NCBI RefSeq assembly: GCF_024172125.1
Contig: NZ_JAMZEA010000002.1
Coordinates: 62,001-126,000, forward strand
From: Actinomadura rupiterrae
Lineage (GTDB): Bacteria; Actinomycetota; Actinomycetes; Streptosporangiales; Streptosporangiaceae
Reading direction: 5' to 3'
Length of the DNA stretch: 64,000 nucleotides
The notes under the pieces were generated by a model. It saw nothing but the letters and a program-made list of their open reading frames with translations, had not been told where the DNA came from and did not search any database. A program made the translations under genes and the position numbers. Shown one piece after another: positions 24,421 through 32,168 of the stretch (position 1 is the first letter of the stretch; each line of letters starts with the position of its first letter).

Positions 24421-25235
24421 GCGTCACCGACGAACCCCTGACCGCGTCCCCGCCGTCCGGGCGCCCGCGCAACCGCGGGCCCTGGTACGCGCTGGCCGCG
24501 CTGACCGCCGCGCTCGTCGTCGTCCCGGCCGGGCTGGAGGTCGTGGGCGTGCAGATGCGGCACGGCTCCGACGTCTCCGAGACGCTGACCCGGCACGTGC
24601 GGGCGGTCGAGGTGGAGGCGGCGTCCGCCTCGGTGACCGTGCGGGCCTCGTCCGGGCCGTCCCGGATCCGCCGGGACCTGCACTGGGTGCTGACCAGGCC
24701 GCGGGTCACGACCGACTGGGACGGCGACACGCTGAAGCTCAAGGTGACCTGCGGCGACGGCGGCGTCATCGGCTGGAGCCTGTGCGACGCGAACGTGACC
24801 GTGGACGTCCCGGCGGACGTCGCGGTGAGCGGGCGGATGAGCTCGGGCACCCTCGCCGTCAGCGGCCTGACCGGCAAGGTGGAGGTCCGGAACAACTCCG
24901 GGACGCTGGACCTGAGCGACCTGGCCGGACCGCTGCGCGCGAAGGTCGCGAGCGGGTCGATCAACGGAAGGCGGCTGCGCAGTGACGACGTCAACGTCTC
25001 GTCGGGGTCCGGCTCCGTCAAACTCGGCTTCACGGCGCCCGCCTCCCGCGTCGTCGCCCGCACGGGGTCCGGCTCGATCGACCTCGGCTTCCCGGCGGGC
25101 TCGCACTACCTGGTCACGGGGCACAGCGGCTCGGGCTCCCGCAACTTCGAGGACGGCATCGAGGGCGGCCCGGGGACGGCGGACACGCTCGACGTCACCA
25201 CCGGTTCCGGCGCCGTCGACGTCCACTACACCTGA
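24417..25235 (+). CDS. membrane-anchored DUF4097 protein of the kinase operon
   Basis: A 272-residue protein with one N-terminal membrane helix (about residues 23-45). A Gly/Ser-rich beta solenoid outside the membrane follows, built of repeats such as SGTLAVSGLTGKVEVRNNSG and GSGSIDLGFPAGSHY. Its ATG overlaps the response regulator stop (ATGA). DUF4097 proteins that follow NarL-type pairs are usually thought to act in envelope-stress signalling, either as outputs or as kinase partners. That role is known only for a few cases and is inferred here. Confidence 0.85.
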   Translation: MSVTDEPLTASPPSGRPRNRGPWYALAALTAALVVVPAGLEVVGVQMRHGSDVSETLTRHVRAVEVEAASASVTVRASSGPSRIRRDLHWVLTRPRVTTDWDGDTLKLKVTCGDGGVIGWSLCDANVTVDVPADVAVSGRMSSGTLAVSGLTGKVEVRNNSGTLDLSDLAGPLRAKVASGSINGRRLRSDDVNVSSGSGSVKLGFTAPASRVVARTGSGSIDLGFPAGSHYLVTGHSGSGSRNFEDGIEGGPGTADTLDVTTGSGAVDVHYT

Positions 25236-25261
25236 CGTTCCCGGGGACGTTCCGGGAACGT
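25235..25261 (+). terminator. hairpin at the end of the kinase/DUF4097 operon
   Basis: ACGTTCCCGG (25235-25244) pairs perfectly with CCGGGAACGT (25252-25261) across a 7-base loop. The stem begins in the stop codon of the DUF4097 gene. No T-run follows. Confidence 0.6.
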
Positions 25262-25360
25262 CCGGACCGTCCGCCGTCCTGTGACCTGGCGCACGTTTGT
25301 GCAGGTCGTCGGCTTGCGCCGATTTGCGTCAGGAGCGTCCAGCGGGTTTACTTCTGGACC

Positions 25361-25462
25361 ATGACCGCCGTTCACCCGTGCCAGCCGCGCCGCCCGCAGA
25401 CCCTGCGGACGATGACGCGTGCCCTGGGGTGTCCGTGCCGGTGCCGAATGTGTGACCGCTGA
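25361..25462 (+). CDS. candidate Cys-rich leader peptide before metNIQ
   Basis: A 33-codon frame begins ATG 25361 and ends TGA 25460. Its C-terminal third is CPCRCRMC, four cysteines in eight residues, a strong bias for such a short peptide. A possible -35 (TTGCGT, 25324-25329) and -10 (TTTACT, 25347-25352), 17 bp apart, place the transcript start near the ATG, so it may be leaderless. The methionine transporter operon starts 302 bp further on. Cys-rich leader peptides that sense charged tRNA-Cys are known in actinobacteria before sulphur-amino-acid genes, which fits the position. Expression and attenuation are inferred. A 18-codon frame at 25542-25598 lies between it and metN. Confidence 0.45.
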   Translation: MTAVHPCQPRRPQTLRTMTRALGCPCRCRMCDR

Positions 25463-25763
25463 GGGCCCCCGCCGAACCGCAGACTCGCGCCCCGAAGCGA
25501 GCGACCTCCGACGACTCCGTACCGGAAGCCGCAACCCGCACATGATCTTCCAACGCCACCTGCTGAGCCACGCGCCCTACCCGCCCGGCCGCGCCTGAGC
25601 CGCGTCCGGGCCGCGCCCGGGCCCAGGTCAGCGCCCCTGGCCGGCGCACCGTAGCCGCGTACGCCCCGCCTCCGGGCGGCCGTACCGCGTTTTCACGCGT
25701 CACCCGCCCCTTTCCGCCTGCCGCCGCCCGCTCCGGGCGCGGTCGTCCACACGGATATTTCCT

Positions 25764-26771
25764 GTGATCCAGATCGAGAAACTCCGAAAAACCTACCGGT
25801 CCCGAGGCCGCGAGCTGACCGCCGTGGACGGTGTCGACCTGACCGTCCGCGAGGGGGAGATCTTCGGCGTCCTCGGCCGCTCCGGCGCCGGCAAGAGCAC
25901 CCTGCTCCGCTGCGTCAACCTGCTGGAACGCCCCGACGAGGGGCGGATCGAGGTGGACGGCCGCGACCTGCTCGCGCTCTCCGGCGGGCAGCTGCGCGCG
26001 GCCCGGCAGGGCATCGGCATGATCCACCAGCACTTCGGCCTGCTGTCCAGCCGGACCGTCGCCGGGAACGTCGCGTTCCCGCTGGAGGTCATGGGCGTCC
26101 CGCGCGCCGAGCGGGCGGAGCGGGTGGCCGAGCTGCTCGGCCTCGTCGGCCTCACCGAGCACGCGGGCGCCTACCCGGCGCAGATCTCCGGCGGCCAGAA
26201 GCAGCGCGTCGGGATCGCCCGCGCGCTCGCCGGCCGGCCCAAGGTGCTGCTGTCGGACGAGGCGACCTCCGCGCTCGACCCCGAGACGACCGCGTCGATC
26301 CTCGCGCTGCTGCGCGACCTGCGCGACCGGCTCGGCCTGACCGTGCTGCTCATCACGCACGAGATGGACGTGGTGAAGCGGATCTGCGACTCGGCCGCGA
26401 TCATGCGCGACGGCCGGGTGGTCGAGTCCGGGACCGTCCGCGACCTGCTGCTGCGGCCCGGCTCCGAGCTGGCCCGCGACCTGTTCCCGCTGCCCGCCGC
26501 CGACGTCCGCCCCGGCACCACCGTCGTGGACGTGACGTTCGAGGGCGAGGCCGCCGGACGGCCGTTCGTGTCGTCGCTCGCCCGCACCTACTCCATCGAC
26601 GTCAACATCCTCGGCGGCGCCGTCGAGGACGTCGGCGGCACCCGGATCGGGCGGCTGCGGATCGAGCTGCCCGGCGGCCCCGAGCTCAACGCCGCCCAGC
26701 TCGCGCACCTGCGCGAGGCGGGCCTGACCGTCGAGGTCCACCCCGTTCCCGGGACGGAGGTGGCGGCATGA
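25764..26771 (+). CDS. metN: methionine ABC importer, ATP-binding protein
   Basis: A 335-residue ATPase. Walker A is GRSGAGKST, the Q-loop lies in IHQHFGLL, the signature is ISGGQKQRVGIARAL, Walker B is VLLSDEATSALD and the switch is ITHEMDVVKRI. A C-terminal ACT-like NIL domain (about residues 250-335) is the regulatory methionine-binding domain found in MetN. The start is GTG 25764. The gene overlaps metI by four bases. A candidate Cys-rich leader peptide lies upstream. Confidence 0.93.
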   Translation: MIQIEKLRKTYRSRGRELTAVDGVDLTVREGEIFGVLGRSGAGKSTLLRCVNLLERPDEGRIEVDGRDLLALSGGQLRAARQGIGMIHQHFGLLSSRTVAGNVAFPLEVMGVPRAERAERVAELLGLVGLTEHAGAYPAQISGGQKQRVGIARALAGRPKVLLSDEATSALDPETTASILALLRDLRDRLGLTVLLITHEMDVVKRICDSAAIMRDGRVVESGTVRDLLLRPGSELARDLFPLPAADVRPGTTVVDVTFEGEAAGRPFVSSLARTYSIDVNILGGAVEDVGGTRIGRLRIELPGGPELNAAQLAHLREAGLTVEVHPVPGTEVAA

Positions 26772-27424
26772 CCTGGGACGAGATCTGGCCGCTGCTGCGG
26801 CAGGGCACCGTCGAGACGCTCCAGATGACGGTCTGGGCGACGGTGATCACGGCCGTGCTCGGGGCGCTGCTCGGGCTCGCGCTGGTGGTCACCGACCGCC
26901 GGGGCCTGGCGCCGCTGGCGCCCGTCCACCACCTGCTCGGACTGGTCGTGAACATCGGCCGGTCCATCCCGTTCATCATCCTGCTGGTGGCGCTGCTGCC
27001 GGTGACCCGCGCGATCGTCGGGACCACCATCGGCACCACCGCCGCGATCGTCCCGCTGGCGGTCTCGGCCATCCCGTTCTACGCCCGGCTCGTGGAGACC
27101 TCGCTGCGCGAGGTGGACCCGGGCGTGGTCGACGCGGCCCGCGCGATGGGCGCGTCCCGCCCGCAGATCGCCTGGAAGGTGCTGCTCCGCGAGGCCCGGC
27201 CCGGCCTGATCGCCGGCCTGGTCGTCACGTTCGTCGCGCTGATCGGCTACTCGGCCATGGCCGGGGCGATCGGCGGCGGCGGGCTCGGCGACATCGCCAA
27301 CCGCTACGGCTACCAGCGCTTCGAGACCAACGTGACCTACGCCGTCGTCGTGGCGATCGTCGTGCTCGTCCAGATCGTCCAGTTGCTCGGCGACCGGCTG
27401 GTCCGGCGCCTCTCCCACCGCTAG
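26768..27424 (+). CDS. metI: methionine ABC importer, permease
   Basis: A 218-residue permease with five to six membrane helices. The coupling motif contacting MetN is DAARAMGASRPQIAWKVLL. GYSAMAGAIGGGGLGDIANRYGYQRF is the conserved late segment of MetI proteins. The first codons lie in the end of metN (ATGA), and the substrate-binding lipoprotein follows, completing the metNIQ order. Confidence 0.93.
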   Translation: MTWDEIWPLLRQGTVETLQMTVWATVITAVLGALLGLALVVTDRRGLAPLAPVHHLLGLVVNIGRSIPFIILLVALLPVTRAIVGTTIGTTAAIVPLAVSAIPFYARLVETSLREVDPGVVDAARAMGASRPQIAWKVLLREARPGLIAGLVVTFVALIGYSAMAGAIGGGGLGDIANRYGYQRFETNVTYAVVVAIVVLVQIVQLLGDRLVRRLSHR

Positions 27425-27449
27425 AACCGAAATGAAGGGGGCACTCTTC

Positions 27450-28250
27450 GTGCTTCGCAAGATCACCGCCACCGTGGCCGCCGCCGGACTGCTGTTCGGG
27501 CTCGCCGCCTGCGGCTCGGGCAAGGACAAGGACACCCTCGTCGTCGGCGCGACCTCCGTGCCGCACGCCGAGATCCTCGACTACGTCAAGAAGAACCTGG
27601 CCGACAAGGCCGGGCTCAAGCTGGAGGTCAAGGAGTTCAGCAACTACGAGCAGCTGAACCCCGCCCTCAAGGACGGCCAGCTCGACGCCAACTACTTCCA
27701 GCACCGGCCCTACCTCGCCGAGTCGAACCAGAAGCTCGGCGCCAAGCTGGTGTTCGTCGCGGGCGTCCACCTGGAGCCGCTCGCGGTCTACTCCAAGAAG
27801 GTGCACAAGCTCGCCGACCTGAAGCAGGGCGCGACCGTGGCGCTGCCGTCCGACCCGTCCAACGAGGCGCGGGCGCTGAAGCTGCTGGCCGCCAACCAGC
27901 TGATCACGCTGAAGCCGGGCAGCGAGGAGAAGGCCACGCCGAAGGACGTCGCGTCCAACCCGAAGGGCGTGAAGTTCAAGGAGACCGACGCGGCCGCGCT
28001 GCCGCGCCAGCTCGGTGACGTGGACGCCTCGGTGATCAACGGGAACTACGCGCTGGAGGCCAGGCTCGACCCGGCCAAGGACGCGCTCGCCACCGAGTCG
28101 GCGCAGAACAACCCGTACGTGAACGGGATCGTGACCACTCCGGAGAAGAAGGACGACGAGAAGATCAAGAAGCTCGTCGAGCTGCTCCAGGGCCCGGAGG
28201 TCAAGAAGTTCATCCAGGACAAGTACCACGGCTCGGTGCTTCCCGCCTGA
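27450..28250 (+). CDS. metQ: methionine ABC importer, substrate-binding lipoprotein
   Basis: A 266-residue MetQ/NlpA-type lipoprotein. The signal ends in the lipobox LAAC, with the acylated Cys at about residue 20. The mature protein shows GATSVPHAEILDYVKKNLA, FSNYEQLNPALKDGQLDANYFQH and ASVINGNYALEA, all typical of the family. GTG 27450 is preferred over ATG 27432 because AAGGGGG lies eight bases before it. It completes the importer operon and is followed by a strong terminator. Confidence 0.92.
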   Translation: MLRKITATVAAAGLLFGLAACGSGKDKDTLVVGATSVPHAEILDYVKKNLADKAGLKLEVKEFSNYEQLNPALKDGQLDANYFQHRPYLAESNQKLGAKLVFVAGVHLEPLAVYSKKVHKLADLKQGATVALPSDPSNEARALKLLAANQLITLKPGSEEKATPKDVASNPKGVKFKETDAAALPRQLGDVDASVINGNYALEARLDPAKDALATESAQNNPYVNGIVTTPEKKDDEKIKKLVELLQGPEVKKFIQDKYHGSVLPA

Positions 28251-28269
28251 TCCCGCGCCGGACCCTCCC

Positions 28270-28310
28270 CGTGGCCCTCGGACTGATTTGTCCGAGGGCC
28301 ACGTGTTTGT
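28270..28310 (+). terminator. intrinsic terminator after metNIQ
   Basis: CGTGGCCCTCGGAC (28270-28283) pairs perfectly with GTCCGAGGGCCACG (28290-28303). The 6-base loop is TGATTT, and TGTTTGT follows. It is the clearest terminator in the window and separates metNIQ from the STM4015-STM4011 cluster. Confidence 0.85.
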
Positions 28311-28362
28311 CGGGCGGCACTGGTAGGACATGTCCCGACAGTGATCCGGAAGGGACCCCCCG

Positions 28363-29298
28363 ATGAGCATCCTCGTCCACCTCGCCGACTTCGCCGGCCT
28401 GCCCGTGGCGGTCTTCGCCCCGGCCTCCGAACCGGCTCCGGCGGTGCTGGCCGCCCCCGCCGAGCACGCCTGGTACGTCGGCACCGACTACGACGAGGAC
28501 CCCGATTTCGCGGAGCTCTGGGCCCGGTTCCGCGGGCAGGTCGACACGACCGCGGTGACCGCGCTGGTCATCGGCTACTGGGGCCCGCCCGACGAGAAGA
28601 ACACGACCGAGGTCGTGAAGCTGCTCGTCGAGGCCGCGCCCGCCTTCCCGGCGCTGCGCGCGCTGTTCCTCGGCGACATCGTGATGGAGGAGTCGGACAT
28701 CTCCTGGATCGGGCATGGCGACCTCGCCCCGCTGCTCGGCGCGTACCCCGGTCTGGAGCGCCTGGAGGTGCGCGGCTCGCCGGAGGTGGTGGTCGAGCCG
28801 CTCCGCTCGGAAGGCCTGCGCACGCTGCGGTTCGAGAGCGGCGGGCTGCCCGGCGAGGCCGTCCGGGCCGTGACGGGCGGCGACCTGCCGAACCTGCGGC
28901 GGCTGGAGATGTGGCTCGGCACCGAGACCTACGGCGGCGACTCGACGGTCGCCGACCTCGCGCCGTTGCTGTCCGGCGAGCGCTTCCCGGCCCTGCGCCA
29001 CCTCGGCCTGCAGAACTCCGAGAACCAGGACGAGATCGCCGAGGCCGTCGCGGGCGCGGCGGTCGTCGCGCAGCTGGAGACGCTCAACCTGGGCATGGGC
29101 ACCCTCTCCGACCGGGGCGCCGAGGCGCTCCTGTCCGGGCAGCCGCTCACCCACCTGAAGAAGCTCGACCTGCGCCACCACTTCCTGTCCGACGCCATGA
29201 TGGAGCGCCTCCGCACGTCCCTGGACGGGGTCGAGGTGCTGCTGGACGAGAAGCAGGAGTCGGACGGCGGATGGTTCTACATCGAAGTCTCGGAGTGA
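28363..29298 (+). CDS. STM4015 family leucine-rich repeat-like protein (copy 1)
   Basis: A 311-residue protein beginning HLADFAGLPVAVF. The second half shows leucine-rich-repeat-like spacing (LPNLRRLEMWLG, FPALRHLGLQNS, LETLNLGMGTLSDRGAEALL, LTHLKKLDLRHHFLSD). I assign it to the STM4015 family from memory of the conserved STM4011-STM4015 gene group. No signal peptide or membrane segment is present, so it is cytoplasmic. A GAAGGGA ribosome site precedes ATG 28363, and TAGGAC at 28324-28329 is a candidate -10. It is the first gene of a tightly packed six-gene cluster. Confidence 0.82.
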   Translation: MSILVHLADFAGLPVAVFAPASEPAPAVLAAPAEHAWYVGTDYDEDPDFAELWARFRGQVDTTAVTALVIGYWGPPDEKNTTEVVKLLVEAAPAFPALRALFLGDIVMEESDISWIGHGDLAPLLGAYPGLERLEVRGSPEVVVEPLRSEGLRTLRFESGGLPGEAVRAVTGGDLPNLRRLEMWLGTETYGGDSTVADLAPLLSGERFPALRHLGLQNSENQDEIAEAVAGAAVVAQLETLNLGMGTLSDRGAEALLSGQPLTHLKKLDLRHHFLSDAMMERLRTSLDGVEVLLDEKQESDGGWFYIEVSE

Positions 29299-29302
29299 CG
29301 CC

Positions 29303-30217
29303 ATGACCCTGCACGAGCATCTGACCGAGTTCGCCGGACTCCCCGTCCTGCGGTTCGAGCCCGGGACCGAGGAGCTGGACGCGGCGGCCTTCGCCTGGCG
29401 CGTCGGCGGCGGCTACGACGTCAAGTGGCGCGACGAACTGCACACCCTGCTCGACTCCGTCGACGCCGGGCGGATCACCGCCCTGGTCGCCGGCTGGTGG
29501 GGGCACGAGGGCGCGGAGCACTACCCGCCCACCGCGCTCATCGAGGTGGCCGACCGGCTGCCCGTGCTGCGCGCGCTCTTCGTCGCCGACGTGGTGATGG
29601 AGGAGAACGAGATCTCCTGGATCCAGCACGGCGACGTCACGCCGCTGCTGGCCGCGTTCCCGCAGCTCGAAACGTTCGAGGTGCGGGGTGGTGACGGGCT
29701 GCGGCTGACGCCGTTCGCGAGCACGTCCCTGCGCAGGATGCGGTTCGAGTCCGGCGGGCTGCCCGGTCAGGTCGTCAAGGCGGTCGCGGAGAGCGACCTG
29801 CCAAACCTGGAGCATCTGGACTTCTGGTTCGGCGACGAGAACTACAACTACGGCGACGAGGTCCGCGTCGGGGACCTCGCGCCCTTCCTGTCAGGGGAGC
29901 GGTTCCCCGCGCTGCGGCGGCTCGGCCTGGAGAACGCCGACTTCCAGGACGACATCGCCGCGGCCGTGGCCTCGGCGCCGGTCGTCGCGCAGCTGTCGTC
30001 GCTGAGCCTGGCCATGGGGACGCTGACCGACCGCGGCGCGGAGCTGCTGCTGTCCGGGCAGCCGCTCACCCACCTGGAGTCGCTCGACCTGCACCACCAC
30101 TTCCTCTCGGACGCGATGATGCAGCGGGTGCGCGACGCGCTGCCCGGAGTCGACGTCGACCTGCGCGGCCAGGAGGAGAACGACGGCGAGTTCGTGTTCG
30201 TCGCCGTCTCGGAGTGA
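29303..30217 (+). CDS. STM4015 family leucine-rich repeat-like protein (copy 2)
   Basis: A 304-residue paralogue of the preceding gene, 4 bp downstream. It keeps the same order of segments (HLTEFAGLPVLRF, EISWIQHGDVTPLL, LSGERFPALRRLGLEN, MGTLTDRGAELLLSGQPLTH and LDLHHHFLSDAMMQRV). The two copies diverge in the first half and agree closely in the repeat half, so they come from a local duplication that is not recent. The next gene starts inside its stop codon (GTGA), so translation is coupled. Confidence 0.82.
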   Translation: MTLHEHLTEFAGLPVLRFEPGTEELDAAAFAWRVGGGYDVKWRDELHTLLDSVDAGRITALVAGWWGHEGAEHYPPTALIEVADRLPVLRALFVADVVMEENEISWIQHGDVTPLLAAFPQLETFEVRGGDGLRLTPFASTSLRRMRFESGGLPGQVVKAVAESDLPNLEHLDFWFGDENYNYGDEVRVGDLAPFLSGERFPALRRLGLENADFQDDIAAAVASAPVVAQLSSLSLAMGTLTDRGAELLLSGQPLTHLESLDLHHHFLSDAMMQRVRDALPGVDVDLRGQEENDGEFVFVAVSE

Positions 30218-31380
30218 ACGTGCCGTTCACGATCATCGGCTACCCGGGGGACCGGCGTGTCACGCTCTTCGCGGACGCCTGCCGGGCTGCCGGGCTCGCC
30301 GAGCCGCACGTCATCGGCTGGCCGTCGGTGCTGCGCGGTTCCTTCGCCCTGCCTGCCGGGGTGCCGGTGCGGATCGATTCGCCCGGCGAGGATCCCGTTG
30401 TGGATGCGATGCTGCGGGGTGCGGTCGCGCCGTCTTCGGTCGGTGGCGGGGCCCGCTGGTATTCGGGGTTCGTCGCCGGGCTTCGGCGGATCGAGGCCGC
30501 TGCGCGTTCTGCGGATGCTCCTTTGCTGAACTCTCCGTCCGAGATCGCGGTCATGTTCGACAAGCGGCTCTGCCACTCGCGCCTGCGCGCCGCCGGGGTG
30601 CCGGTGCCGCCTGCGCTTTCCGGGGTTTCCGACTACGCCTCGCTGCGGGCGCGGATGGAGGAGGCGGGCGAGCAGCGGGTGTTCGTGAAACCGGCGCACG
30701 GATCGTCCGCTTCGGGGGTCATCGCGCTGGAGGTCGCCCCGGCGCGCGGGCCCGGCGCCCGCGGTTCGGCGCGGATCAAGGCGGTGACCTCGGCGGCTCG
30801 GCGTCCGGACGGGTTCCACAACTCGCTGCGCGTCCGGACGTACCGGACGGAGGCCGAGGTCGCCGAGCTGGTCGACGCGCTCGGGCCGGACGGGCTGCAC
30901 GTCGAGCGCTGGATGCCCAAGGCCGCGCTGGACGGGCGCGTGCTGGACCTGCGCGTCGTCGTGGTCGCCGGGGTGCCGACGCACGCGGTCGTGCGGACCA
31001 GCACCGTCCCGATGACGAACCTGCACCTCGGTGGGCTGCGCGGGGACCTCGCCGCCGTCCGGGACGCGCTGGGCGAGGACGGCTGGCGCGAGGCTCTGGA
31101 CGTGTGCGCGCGGGCCGCCGCGTGCTTCCCGGGCAGCCTCATGGTCGGCGTGGACCTGCTCGTCGGCATCGGCTGGAAGCGGTTCGCGGTCGGCGAGGTG
31201 AACGCGTTCGGCGACCTGCTGCCGGGCCTGCCCGGCCTCCCGGACGGCCCGGCCGCCGGAGCCGACACCTACACTGCCCAGGTCATGGCCGCTATGTCCG
31301 CCTTGCCGGGAGCCGCGCGCGTGCCTTCGGAGACCTTGGGGGCCGCATGGACGACACCGGGGGTCGCATGCGCGATATGA
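30214..31380 (+). CDS. STM4014 family protein, ATP-grasp-like
   Basis: A 388-residue protein. Several segments look like an ATP-grasp fold: RVFVKPAHGSSASGV (residues about 155-168, ATP-binding Lys and Gly-rich loop), DLRVVVVAGVP, then LMVGVDLLVG and VGEVNAFGD, where the Asp, Glu and Asn would bind Mg-ATP. ATP-grasp enzymes join a carboxylate to an amine or thiol through an acyl phosphate. The substrate is unknown. The gene overlaps both neighbours by four bases. Assignment to STM4014 rests on gene order and similarity from memory. Confidence 0.78.
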   Translation: MNVPFTIIGYPGDRRVTLFADACRAAGLAEPHVIGWPSVLRGSFALPAGVPVRIDSPGEDPVVDAMLRGAVAPSSVGGGARWYSGFVAGLRRIEAAARSADAPLLNSPSEIAVMFDKRLCHSRLRAAGVPVPPALSGVSDYASLRARMEEAGEQRVFVKPAHGSSASGVIALEVAPARGPGARGSARIKAVTSAARRPDGFHNSLRVRTYRTEAEVAELVDALGPDGLHVERWMPKAALDGRVLDLRVVVVAGVPTHAVVRTSTVPMTNLHLGGLRGDLAAVRDALGEDGWREALDVCARAAACFPGSLMVGVDLLVGIGWKRFAVGEVNAFGDLLPGLPGLPDGPAAGADTYTAQVMAAMSALPGAARVPSETLGAAWTTPGVACAI

Positions 31381-32168
31381 ACGGGATCGTCGGCACGCAT
31401 GACGTGGTGCTGGTGACGCTCGACACGCTGCGCTTCGACGTCGCGGACGAGCTGCTCGACGCGGGGGAGACGCCGCGATTCGCGTCCGTCCTGCCTGGTG
31501 GGCGCTGGGAGCGGCGGCACGCGCCCGGCAGTTTCACGTACGCCGCGCATACCGCCATGCTCGCCGGTTTCCTGCCGACTCCGGCCGAACCGGGGCCGCA
31601 TCCGCGCCTTTTCGCCGCCGCATTTCCGGGCAGCGAGACGACGAGCGCTGGCACTTTCGCTTTTGACGCCGCCACGCTCCCGGAAGGGCTCGCGGACGTC
31701 GGCTACCACACGGTCTGCATCGGCGGAGTCGGGTTCTTCAACAAGCAGACAGCGCTCGGTTCAGCTCTGCCTTCTCTGTTCGCCGAGAGCCATTGGGAGC
31801 CGTCTTTCGGCGTCACCGATCCGTCCAGCCTGGACAACCAGATCGAGCGGATCGAGAAGAGCGTGGCGGCGCTGCCTTCGGAACGGCGGCTGTTCTTGCT
31901 GCTCAATGTCTCCGCGCTGCATCAGCCGAACTGGTTCTACCTGGACGGCGCGACGCGCGGGTCCGGCGACACGCGCGCCAGCCACGCCGCCGCCCTGCGC
32001 TACGTGGACGCCCGCCTGCCGCGCCTGCTCGGCGCGCTCCGCCGCCCGTCCCTCGTGATCATCTGCTCCGACCACGGCACCGCCTACGGCGAGGACGGCC
32101 ACGTCGGGCACCGCATCGGCCACGAGGTCGTCTGGACCGTCCCCTACGGAGAGTTCGTTCTTTCATGA
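31377..32168 (+). CDS. STM4013/SEN3800 family hydrolase, alkaline phosphatase fold
   Basis: A 263-residue hydrolase of the alkaline phosphatase/sulfatase superfamily. The first metal segment is VVLVTLDTLRFDVA (Asp16). SFTYAAHTAML probably supplies the nucleophile region. IICSDHGTAYGEDGHVGHRIGHE (Asp232, His233, His242, His245, His249) gives the second metal cluster. The protein is cytoplasmic, unlike most sulfatases. ATG 31377 gives an ATGA overlap with the preceding gene, but ATG 31347 and 31368 follow G-rich ribosome-like sites and remain possible. The substrate is unknown. Confidence 0.8.
   Translation: MNGIVGTHDVVLVTLDTLRFDVADELLDAGETPRFASVLPGGRWERRHAPGSFTYAAHTAMLAGFLPTPAEPGPHPRLFAAAFPGSETTSAGTFAFDAATLPEGLADVGYHTVCIGGVGFFNKQTALGSALPSLFAESHWEPSFGVTDPSSLDNQIERIEKSVAALPSERRLFLLLNVSALHQPNWFYLDGATRGSGDTRASHAAALRYVDARLPRLLGALRRPSLVIICSDHGTAYGEDGHVGHRIGHEVVWTVPYGEFVLS

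Noticed and set aside
25463..25763. SAM-type riboswitch before metN
   Set aside because: I looked for the conserved cores of SAM-I, SAM-II and SAM-IV elements and saw none. The leader peptide explanation fits better, although a covariance search was not possible.
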